From: Deltaproteobacteria bacterium
Lineage (GTDB): Bacteria; Desulfobacterota; Desulfobacteria; Desulfobacterales; UBA11574
Reading direction: 5' to 3'
NCBI GenBank assembly: GCA_019313025.1
Contig: JAFDCA010000169.1
Span: 1-15,121, forward strand
Length of the DNA stretch: 15,121 nt
Shown in pieces: positions 7,185 to 13,733 of this stretch (the stretch's first letter is position 1; every line of letters begins with the position of its first letter). Made by a program: the position numbers and the translations under genes. The notes beneath the pieces are model-generated. The model made no database searches. It worked only from the letters and a program-made list of their open reading frames with translations, and had not been told where the DNA came from.

Positions 7185-7805
7185 TTATTTCTGGTTATTT
7201 TTTTTTGCCCGTTCCTTCACGCGCAAAAGTCCCGGGCTGTTATGGAGATACATCAGCGGGGAAGAACATCCTGCAGCCATAAAATATTTTTCAAGATCAT
7301 CAAAAAGAACCGGTCGGTCAGGCCACCGGTAATGTTTCTCTCTCTGCTTCAATTCCAACCATAATGTATTCGCCAAGGGTTTTTCTTTGAATACCGATTC
7401 TTTGGCCGGATCACAAAGAAACATCTGGCAAATGATCGGCTTGATTTGCCACAGACACCCATGATCCCCCAGATAAACACATTTAAATCCATCATTGGGC
7501 TTTTCAAGCACCCTCATCAAGGCTTCCACATCCGTTTTTGTCGATACCAATATGTTCACCACCACATCTGCGAAAAACGTGATAGTACTATCACGGGAAC
7601 AGCAGGCACTTTTTTGGCTTTGATAGCACTTTTGGGTGCATATGTTTTCAAAATGCTCAACAAGAAATATATCCACGGCATTACGAAACATTAGATAATC
7701 AGAAATCTGTAATAAAAGTCGCTTCCTTTCCTGCGCGGAAATTTTCTTTAGATGACGATATACCATATTCAGCGCTTCCGCCTGTTCTTTTTGATATGAA
7801 CTCAT
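7185..7805 (-). CDS. Cys-cluster protein, possibly YkgJ-like metal-binding
   Basis: The ATG at 7805 gives 206 residues; an in-frame TTG at 7889 without a ribosome site would add 28 Lys/Arg-rich residues. Nine Cys residues are grouped: C56, C60, C68-C69, then C109, C117, C126, C131, and C180. The arrangement (CxxxC...CC early, then GCLWQIKPIICQMFLCD) resembles the YkgJ-type zinc or iron-sulfur cluster family, where spaced Cys residues bind one metal centre, but the match is by pattern only. The N-terminal 60 residues are helical. No signal peptide or membrane span is seen. It lies 138 bases upstream of the repressor gene on the same strand, but the repressor has its own promoter, so cotranscription is uncertain. 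Confidence 0.6.
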   Translation of the reverse strand: MSSYQKEQAEALNMVYRHLKKISAQERKRLLLQISDYLMFRNAVDIFLVEHFENICTQKCYQSQKSACCSRDSTITFFADVVVNILVSTKTDVEALMRVLEKPNDGFKCVYLGDHGCLWQIKPIICQMFLCDPAKESVFKEKPLANTLWLELKQREKHYRWPDRPVLFDDLEKYFMAAGCSSPLMYLHNSPGLLRVKERAKKNNQK

Positions 7806-8181
7806 GATTATTCTTCGTGTTTTCGTCGAACCTTCAGTTAGTTTTTTTAAAAACCGTTTCCTTTTATCATTGTTTGATTGATTTGCCAACGGACGAAACT
7901 AATATATCGTTTGACATCCAAAGACTTACGCCCGCAGTCTTACGCTATTTTTATTAAACTTGTGATATAGTGTTTAAACTAAATATTTAATATAATATTA
8001 AATACTTAAATGCGAATCTTTTGGTGAAAACCTTATGGGGCATCCACTGAAATAGATTCTATTTTTATTGACCACTCCGGTATCAATGGGATAAAAGTCA
8101 AATATATGAGAAAATTGAAAATTGATCTCCGGAATACCGGCAAGTCAAATGGCAATCACCATGAAGCAACAAAAAGGAAAG
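7806..8181. other. AT-rich intergenic region between divergent genes
   Basis: No convincing gene apart from possible N-terminal extensions of the two flanking genes. A TTGACA at 7911-7916 on the + strand lacks a -10 box at normal spacing. The main feature is the long AT palindrome at 7981-8007, listed separately. A 34-codon frame starting at 8107 overlaps the SET gene out of frame and has no ribosome site. Confidence 0.5.
7981..8007. repeat. 27-base AT-only near-perfect palindrome
   Basis: The left arm (7981-7993) and right arm (7995-8007) are 13 bases each, with a 1-base centre and one mismatch. A perfect TATAAT (7991-7996) lies at its centre, but no -35 box is at the right distance. It could be an operator or promoter element for the SET gene, about 175 bases downstream. 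Low sequence complexity weakens the case. Confidence 0.4.
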
Positions 8182-8601
8182 ATGAACAAACAAATCTCTC
8201 AATCATTATTTAGACACCCCAATCTGGTTGTGGCGCCCTGTAAATTCGGCCATGGTGTTTTCGCAACCGAAGATATTCCTGCCGATACAACACTGGAAGA
8301 ATGCTATCACTTGCGTATCAGGAAGGAACACTGCTCGGGTATTATGGACGACTACGTTTATAACATAGCACCGGAAGAGGATGATCCGCAAGAAGCGTCC
8401 GAATGCTACTCGCTTCCCCTGGGCTGCGGAAGTATTTTTAATCACTCCGACGATCACAATACCGAATACTGGCACGATTCAGATCGTGACCTGATCGTTT
8501 TTCATACAATAAAAGAAGTCTCTGCCGGTGAACAGCTGTTTATTAATTATGGCAAAGATTGGTGGGAATCGCGTGAGTGCATACCTGAAAACGACAAATA
8601 A
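8182..8601 (+). CDS. SET-domain protein (predicted protein-lysine methyltransferase)
   Basis: A compact SET domain of 139 residues from the ATG at 8182, which has AAGGA close upstream. In-frame ATGs at 8146 and 8161 and a TTG at 8122 would lengthen the N-terminus. It runs in the expected order: FGHGVFATEDIPADTTLEE (the N-terminal SET strand, about 22-40), then CGSIFNHSDDHNTEY (about 82-96) with the NHS motif at 87-89 that contacts S-adenosylmethionine, then VSAGEQLFINYG (about 113-124) with the NYG active-site Tyr. No pre- or post-SET zinc modules are present. The family transfers methyl groups from SAM to lysine side chains; bacterial targets are largely unknown. It stands alone, with the next gene 201 bases downstream. 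Confidence 0.85.
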   Translation: MNKQISQSLFRHPNLVVAPCKFGHGVFATEDIPADTTLEECYHLRIRKEHCSGIMDDYVYNIAPEEDDPQEASECYSLPLGCGSIFNHSDDHNTEYWHDSDRDLIVFHTIKEVSAGEQLFINYGKDWWESRECIPENDK

Positions 8602-8739
8602 AGTCCTATTCATAATGCATGGGTTCTTTCCAAAAGATGAAAGATCGAGCCGAAGGTTGGTTAAACTCAACCTCCAGAGGCCATTGTAAAGGGTACATAA
8701 CCTCTTTTAATTTCTGTATAATCATAAAAATTCGACGGG

Positions 8740-8768
8740 TTGACCGAATCGATTGTTTTTGATATTTT
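8740..8768 (+). promoter_or_regulatory. Promoter for the 7TM-HD phosphohydrolase gene
   Basis: TTGACC (8740-8745, 5 of 6), a 17-base spacer, then TATTTT (8763-8768, 4 of 6), ending 34 bases before the ATG at 8803. Confidence 0.5.
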
Positions 8769-8802
8769 ATAACATTCATTTTTAAACCTTGAACTAACCG
8801 AC

Positions 8803-10974
8803 ATGAGACTGTTTCTCAACATCATTCTTGTTATCGCAACCATACTTGCATCCTATGTCGAGTTTGTTTATTTCACTGTCGTTCCACCTAAACTTGGTAA
8901 GGCTGTCCCTTTTACCGTACGTTCTCAAGGGTTTTTTACTTTTGACCAAGACAAGGCTCTCGGCGGCAGACGCGATATTGCGCTTTCCCAGTATGTTCCT
9001 TTGTATACCTATCTTCCGGGTAATGCTCAAAAAGCAATGAAAAGAATGGAGGAATTAATAAAAGAGATCTCATTCCTTCAAGAACAAAAACCTTTTACAG
9101 GCAATGAGTTGGTAGAATATTTACAAGAAGCTTTCGGATTGAAACTCGATCTGAATGAAGCTGACAAATTCCTTCGATACCAAAACATGACGAACCTTTT
9201 GAACGGCATCTTGACCGTTGAAAAAAGCATCATGCAAAATATCATAGCTGAAGACTCAACCCCTTACAGCGGTAAAATTACCGTTGAGGTGATATATCCT
9301 GATCCAAAGGGGATTGTATCCCATCCAACGGATGAAATCCTTACTTTAAAACAGGCTCGCTTCATATTACAGGACGAAGCCACTAAACTATTTTGGCAAG
9401 TAGATAAAGGCATCTTGGAACCTGTTATAGAAATATTGCAATCCGCTCTTTTACCGACCCTGAAATATGACAAAGATGAAAACAACAGAAGGATTGAAGA
9501 GATCGTCAGGCGTTATCCCTCAAAAGTTATTCATTACCAACCCGGTGATGTCCTCGTCCCGTTTCGCAAAGTGCTCGATGAAGAAGATTTATTGCTGGTT
9601 GTATCTCATTTGGAGTTTGCCAACAAAAATCTTTATAACCAAATGCCCTTTGTGATGATTGTAACTTTGCTGATAGTATTATTCAATGACTTGTTTATTT
9701 TAAAAATATTGGGTTCTGGACAGCGGAAAACTATCCACTTCCGTCCACTCCTCTCTCTATTGATCATAAGTGTATTATTTTTCAAGTCTTGCCTCTTGTT
9801 CACTTTCTTTCCCTTGTATTTTGTCCCTTTCGCCATGCTTCCACTCATCATCATTCTCTTAAATCAGGGAAGAGTTGCCGCCGCTTGGGCTTCGGTAATC
9901 GGCGCAATACTGCTGACACTGCTTTCAGGTCGATCCTTTCAGATATTCCTTTTTTTCACTTTCGCTGGTTTGTCTGCTGTCTTGTTATCTTCCAAGATAA
10001 GAAAACGCATCCATATTTTCCTCCCTTCAATTGTTGTTGGAATGATTAACGTGGGTGTCCTTTTAGCGTTTTCCATAAAGTGGCAAAACATCATCCCCTT
10101 GCTGGGGAATTCAAACGAAATTTGGATGTCTTTAAAGACGATGGTTTTCGAGAAGCGTTTATCAAATAGTCTGGGCTGGGCATTTACAGGCGGTATTCTA
10201 TCCGGACCCATTGCATTATGTCTATTGCCCATATTGGAAGTGGGCCGTTATGCCACTTCCAACTTCAAACTCGCAAAGTACTCCGACCTCCAACACCCAC
10301 TTCTGAAAGATCTTTTCTCTAAAGTACCGGCAACTTATCAACATAGCATGACAATGGCATCCCTTGCCCAAGCCGCGGGAGAGGCTGTTGGGGCAAATAC
10401 CCTGCTTTTGAGGACAGGGGCTTACTATCATGATATCGGAAAGATGGCCGACCCAAATTTTTTTTCTGAAAACCAATCAAGTGGCGAAAATCCTCATGAT
10501 ACAATGGACCCGTTAGATAGCGCTCAAATTATCATCGGTCATGTAAAACATGGTGAGCAGATCGGGAGGGAGAATGGACTCCCCGAAGTGATATTGGACC
10601 TTATCAAGCAGCATCATGGAACGCTGTTTGTCGAATTTTTTTATAACAAGGCCATCAAGGCAAATAATAAACCCAAACCCCGCAAAACGGATTTCCGATA
10701 TCCGGGTCCAAAGCCCCAAAGCCTTGAAGCCGCGATATTGATGATCGTAGATTCGGTTGAGGCCACTTTTAGATCCATGGAGGCGCCGACACAGGAACAA
10801 ATCGAAAAAATGATTCTTCTTAATATCGTGAAACGAATTGCGGATGGTCAATTCGACGAATGCAATTTCTCCACGAGCGATATAGCGAAGATTGTCGAGA
10901 CGCTGACCCATTCCATAGAGGCTACATTCCATTCACGGGTGACATATCCATGGCAGGAAAAAAAGAAACTCTGA
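8803..10974 (+). CDS. 7TM-HDIG phosphohydrolase, PgpH-like c-di-AMP phosphodiesterase family
   Basis: A 723-residue membrane protein with the full PgpH architecture: an N-terminal membrane helix (about 3-24), a large extracytoplasmic 7TMR-HDED-type domain (about 30-275), a block of membrane helices (about 281-470), then a cytoplasmic HD domain (about 505-700). The metal and catalytic residues are all present: H514 in TYQHSM, H543-D544 in YYHDIGK, H580 in GHVKHG, H604/H605 in QHHGT, and D650 in MIVDSVEA. FFSENQ and NPHD after the HD motif are also family hallmarks. Characterised relatives hydrolyse c-di-AMP to pApA. The usual partner gene ybeY is not downstream here. No clear ribosome site precedes the ATG, but a promoter fits at 8740-8768. 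The c-di-AMP role is by family; the nucleotide is untested here. Confidence 0.9.
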   Translation: MRLFLNIILVIATILASYVEFVYFTVVPPKLGKAVPFTVRSQGFFTFDQDKALGGRRDIALSQYVPLYTYLPGNAQKAMKRMEELIKEISFLQEQKPFTGNELVEYLQEAFGLKLDLNEADKFLRYQNMTNLLNGILTVEKSIMQNIIAEDSTPYSGKITVEVIYPDPKGIVSHPTDEILTLKQARFILQDEATKLFWQVDKGILEPVIEILQSALLPTLKYDKDENNRRIEEIVRRYPSKVIHYQPGDVLVPFRKVLDEEDLLLVVSHLEFANKNLYNQMPFVMIVTLLIVLFNDLFILKILGSGQRKTIHFRPLLSLLIISVLFFKSCLLFTFFPLYFVPFAMLPLIIILLNQGRVAAAWASVIGAILLTLLSGRSFQIFLFFTFAGLSAVLLSSKIRKRIHIFLPSIVVGMINVGVLLAFSIKWQNIIPLLGNSNEIWMSLKTMVFEKRLSNSLGWAFTGGILSGPIALCLLPILEVGRYATSNFKLAKYSDLQHPLLKDLFSKVPATYQHSMTMASLAQAAGEAVGANTLLLRTGAYYHDIGKMADPNFFSENQSSGENPHDTMDPLDSAQIIIGHVKHGEQIGRENGLPEVILDLIKQHHGTLFVEFFYNKAIKANNKPKPRKTDFRYPGPKPQSLEAAILMIVDSVEATFRSMEAPTQEQIEKMILLNIVKRIADGQFDECNFSTSDIAKIVETLTHSIEATFHSRVTYPWQEKKKL

Positions 10975-11275
10975 AATCAACCTTGAATTGAAATTTTAAA
11001 CTCGAATTTGATACCTATTATTTAATCGGATTTCATGTCATGGCAGGTATGTTACGAATTTAATATGCGATCATGTCTGAAATATCATCTATCGATCATC
11101 ACAGCTGCAACCGAACCCACGATAAGAGAATCGTGTCAGAAAAGCCCCAGAGGGGAGCCATTGAAATTTCCCAACAATTGGGTGAACTTGTGCTGTAGTC
11201 GTCTACCGTGAACCTTTGACAACGCAGGTCGAAGATTCCGTGAATAGCGGCAAGATGCAGTGCCAGCCCTGTTGT
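10975..11275. other. Convergent intergenic region with several small hairpins
   Basis: 301 bases between two convergent genes. Three close inverted repeats occur: CACGAT/ATCGTG (11118-11135, 6-base loop), CCCC/GGGG (11145-11155, 3-base loop) and CCCAA/TTGGG (11170-11182, 3-base loop). A 58-codon open frame (11035-11211, +) covers them but has no good ribosome site and an unremarkable composition, so it is not called as a gene. Confidence 0.5.
11140..11155 (-). terminator. Weak terminator candidate downstream of the MTA/SAH deaminase
   Basis: On the - strand CCCC-TCT-GGGG is followed by C and four T residues. The stem is short and lies about 120 bases past the deaminase stop codon. Confidence 0.25.
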
Positions 11276-12598
11276 TTATGCCAGGTTAGGGCTTATATTT
11301 TTGCTGAAATTAATAACCTTTTCGAGGATGTGCCCTAAATCGACACTCAGAAGTTTCCGATCCTTGACGAGGATACGTCCGTTTACAATGACATCTTGAA
11401 CATCCGATCCTTGTGCGGCATAAACAATATGGGAAACTGGGTTGTAAACCGGCACGAGATGAGGTTTATGGGTATCAAGGATGATGACATCCGCCTGTTT
11501 CCCGACTTCCAATGAACCGGTGATATCATGAAGTCCCAAAGATCTCGCCCCTTCAATGGTGGCCATTTTCAGAACGGTAACGGCATCCATCAGCATGGGG
11601 TCCATGGCGCTCACCTTGTGGAGTTTGGCTGCCGTATCCATCTCTGAAAATAGATCCAGATTGTTATTGCTGGCACATCCGTCCGTACCCAGACCCACCG
11701 TTACACCGGCTTTCAACAGTGCCGGAACCGGCGCAATCCCAGAAGCCAGCTTCATATTGCTTTCAGGGTTGTGGGAGACGCTGCCCCTTCGTTTGGCAAT
11801 AATTTCGATATCATCGTCATCCATCCAGACGGCGTGGATCAGAAGTGTGTTTTTATCGATAATCCCCATCTTGTCCAGGTATTTTATGGGTGTGGTGTGA
11901 TGTTTTGTCTGAATCTGAAGACATTCATCCTTTGTTTCCCCCACATGAATCTGAAAAAGAACACCCTCGGTCTCGGCAGCATCCTTGGCTTTTTTCAAGG
12001 TGGCGCCGGAACAGGTATAGGGCGAGTGGCAAAATATCGATGGGATAATTAGAGGCGAGATGTTTTTCCATTTTTGTATAAATGTTATGGCATTATTGAC
12101 GTTATTTTCCGGTTTCGGCACCCCCGGTGCGGGAAAATCGATAACCCCCTGTCCCAATATCGCCCGGATCCCGATTTCATTTGCCGCTGATGCGACACTG
12201 TCTTCATGAAAATATCCATCACAGCAGGTCGTTGTTCCCGAAAGTAACATTTCTGCACAAGAAAGCAGCGCCCCGATTCTTACGGATTCAGAGTGTATAT
12301 GATTCGCTTCAGCAGGAAAAATATATTCATTTAACCATTTGGAAAGGGGAAGGTCATCTGCCAAACCCCTGAACAGTGCCATGGGGAGGTGGGTGTGGGT
12401 GTTGACAAGGCCCGGCATAATGATACCGCCATGGGCGTCAATGATCGTTTCTCCTATAGGAAGAGACGCATTGTTTTCAAGGGGTTCAATTTTGTCCAGT
12501 TTATCGTTTTTTATACAGAGCACACCGTTATTGATAATATCAAGATCAGAGTTCATCGTGATAAACGTGCCGTTTTGTATGACAATATCATAATTCAT
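11276..12598 (-). CDS. mtaD: 5-methylthioadenosine / S-adenosylhomocysteine deaminase
   Basis: A 440-residue amidohydrolase that deaminates methylthioadenosine and S-adenosylhomocysteine to the inosine forms. All hallmark residues are visible: the zinc motif HTH at 68-70 in VNTHTHLPM, H218 and the catalytic E221 in QIHVGE, H255 in LIHAVW, SHNPESNMKLASG at 275-287, and zinc ligand D306 in GTDGCASNN. Length and order match the MtaD family; ordinary cytosine or guanine deaminases lack the SNMKLASG signature. It starts 12 bases after the purine phosphorylase stop, and the AAGG of its ribosome site overlaps that stop codon, so the two are probably translated from one message. The pairing suggests the inosine product is cleaved by the neighbouring phosphorylase. 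No own promoter is evident. Confidence 0.93.
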   Translation of the reverse strand: MNYDIVIQNGTFITMNSDLDIINNGVLCIKNDKLDKIEPLENNASLPIGETIIDAHGGIIMPGLVNTHTHLPMALFRGLADDLPLSKWLNEYIFPAEANHIHSESVRIGALLSCAEMLLSGTTTCCDGYFHEDSVASAANEIGIRAILGQGVIDFPAPGVPKPENNVNNAITFIQKWKNISPLIIPSIFCHSPYTCSGATLKKAKDAAETEGVLFQIHVGETKDECLQIQTKHHTTPIKYLDKMGIIDKNTLLIHAVWMDDDDIEIIAKRRGSVSHNPESNMKLASGIAPVPALLKAGVTVGLGTDGCASNNNLDLFSEMDTAAKLHKVSAMDPMLMDAVTVLKMATIEGARSLGLHDITGSLEVGKQADVIILDTHKPHLVPVYNPVSHIVYAAQGSDVQDVIVNGRILVKDRKLLSVDLGHILEKVINFSKNISPNLA

Positions 12599-12610
12599 TA
12601 TTTTTTTGCC

Positions 12611-13435
12611 TTAACAAAGTGTTGCGACGACATTCTTTATGATCGCTTCAAGTCTTGGAGCAGCTTCATCAGCAACAGCGATAACTTCTTCAGCGGTAAT
12701 CGGTTTCGGGTTGTCCGGATCGTGAATGTTGGTAATGATTGACAGGCCGAGCACTTTTATACCCGCGTGGACTGCGGCAATGACTTCCTGAATGGTTGAG
12801 AAACCCACGGCATCGGCACCAATGGTCCTTAAAAAGCGGACCTCGGAACAGGTTTCGAGGGACGGGCCTTTAAGGCCGACATACACCCCTTTTTGCAATT
12901 GAATGTCTTCATCTCTTCCGGCGGTTTCGGCAAGTTTGATCAGTTCTTTATCATAAGCGTCCGTCATATCCGGAAACCGGATTCCCCAGCTGTCTTCATT
13001 TGGCCCGATCAAAGGGTTTAAGCCGGTCAAATTGATATGATCAATAATAATCATGATGTCGCCTTCGGTATACTTGGGATTCAAACCGCCGGCAGCATTA
13101 GAAAGGATCAGCACCTTAACGCCGAGTTCTTGCATCACCCGTATGGGAAAGCTTACTTCCAGAGGCGAATACCCCTCATAAAGATGAAACCGTCCCTGCA
13201 TGGCCATGAGCTGTTCTCCACACATGTCTCCGAAAAGAAGCCTTCCGTGATGACTTTTTACCGTTGATACCGGAAAATGAGGGATGTCTTTGTATTCAAA
13301 GGATACAGATTTATCCAGAAATTTTGTAATTTCTCCGAGACCGGTTCCGGTCATCAGTCCGATTTGGGGTGTCTTTTTGATGTAAGATTTTAGAAATTGA
13401 ACAGTTTCAACGGCTTTGAGCTTTTCGTTCTCCAT
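12611..13435 (-). CDS. Purine nucleoside phosphorylase family, probable methylthioinosine phosphorylase
   Basis: A 274-residue trimeric-type (human-like) PNP. Family motifs are clear: GTGLG (30-34), the phosphate-binding H62 in KSHHGRL, the RFHLYEGY segment (82-89), SNAAGGLN (112-119), E194 (human E201, base contact) and N236 in IITN (human N243, selects 6-oxopurines such as hypoxanthine). Two pocket positions differ. The human H257, which holds the ribose 5'-OH and is LSHxEV in bacterial PNPs, is A248 here (PITAEEV), and human M219 is F212. Loss of that His makes room for a 5'-methylthio group, as Val does in MTA phosphorylase. With the MTA/SAH deaminase next door, the natural substrate is probably 5'-methylthioinosine, giving hypoxanthine and methylthioribose-1-phosphate. 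The assignment to the PNP family is firm; the substrate is an inference. The ribosome site is weak. The promoter is at 13506-13534. Confidence 0.9.
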   Translation of the reverse strand: MENEKLKAVETVQFLKSYIKKTPQIGLMTGTGLGEITKFLDKSVSFEYKDIPHFPVSTVKSHHGRLLFGDMCGEQLMAMQGRFHLYEGYSPLEVSFPIRVMQELGVKVLILSNAAGGLNPKYTEGDIMIIIDHINLTGLNPLIGPNEDSWGIRFPDMTDAYDKELIKLAETAGRDEDIQLQKGVYVGLKGPSLETCSEVRFLRTIGADAVGFSTIQEVIAAVHAGIKVLGLSIITNIHDPDNPKPITAEEVIAVADEAAPRLEAIIKNVVATLC

Positions 13436-13505
13436 AGTAAGATTCCGTTTTATATATTTGTTTTTTTAAATCTTTTACATTTTAGCTTCGAATCGCCTTG
13501 CAGGC

Positions 13506-13534
13506 ATAATAATCTAACATCTTGGTGACGTCAA
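13506..13534 (-). promoter_or_regulatory. Strong sigma-70-type promoter for the MTA salvage operon
   Basis: On the - strand: TTGACG (13534-13529, 5 of 6), exactly 17 bases, then TATTAT (13511-13506, 5 of 6). It predicts a leader of about 60 bases before the phosphorylase ATG at 13435. Confidence 0.65.
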
Positions 13535-13550
13535 GAAGACGAAACGCGGC

Positions 13551-13623
13551 CAAGGCAAACCCATTTGATTTCGGTGCAGCGAAGCTTTCTGCTGTGTATT
13601 GAGATTCAAATACATTTGCCTTG
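13551..13623. repeat. Long imperfect inverted repeat between divergent promoters
   Basis: The arms 13551-13568 and 13606-13623 pair over 9 bases (CAAGGCAAA/TTTGCCTTG), a 3x3 mismatch, then 6 bases (ATTTGA/TCAAAT). The 37-base centre holds a second small hairpin (GCAG 13576-13579 / CTGC 13589-13592). There is no T-run on either side, so it is unlikely to be a terminator. It could be a binding site or a REP-like palindromic element. Confidence 0.5.
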
Positions 13624-13642
13624 AAAAATCAGCTTTTATATG

Positions 13643-13669
13643 TTGACATGATTTTTTACGATATATAAA
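13643..13669 (+). promoter_or_regulatory. Promoter candidate for the selenoprotein HdrA gene
   Basis: A perfect TTGACA (13643-13648), a short 15-base spacer, then TATAAA (13664-13669). The leader would be about 55-60 bases, ending in the GGGAG ribosome site at 13720-13724. Confidence 0.4.
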
Positions 13670-13733
13670 AATATACGTTTGTTTTTACGATGGTTGTCAG
13701 ATAATCCAATATTTTTACCAGGGAGAATTAAAT

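Larger units (their letters stand above)
13436..13733. other. Divergent intergenic region with two promoters and a long inverted repeat
   Basis: 298 bases with no open frame worth calling. From left to right it holds the phosphorylase promoter (13506-13534, -), a long inverted repeat (13551-13623), the HdrA promoter candidate (13643-13669, +) and the HdrA ribosome site. The inverted repeat lies upstream of both promoters, so it should not be transcribed from either. Confidence 0.6.

Noticed and set aside
8107..8211. Short leader ORF before the SET gene
   Set aside because: No ribosome site, low-complexity residues, and it overlaps the SET gene in another frame.
8654..8673. Hairpin AGGTTG/CAACCT after the SET gene as a terminator
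   Set aside because: No T-run follows and the 8-base loop is large; probably chance.
11035..11211. 58-codon open frame on the + strand
   Set aside because: No good ribosome site, composition not protein-like, crosses three hairpins, and no recognisable motif.
11250..11270. Sigma-54-like TGGCAC...TTGC on the - strand
   Set aside because: The GG-to-GC spacing is one base too long, and no gene lies downstream in that direction.
12181..12742. Open frames on the + strand opposite mtaD and the phosphorylase
   Set aside because: They are antisense shadows of strongly supported genes and show no family features.
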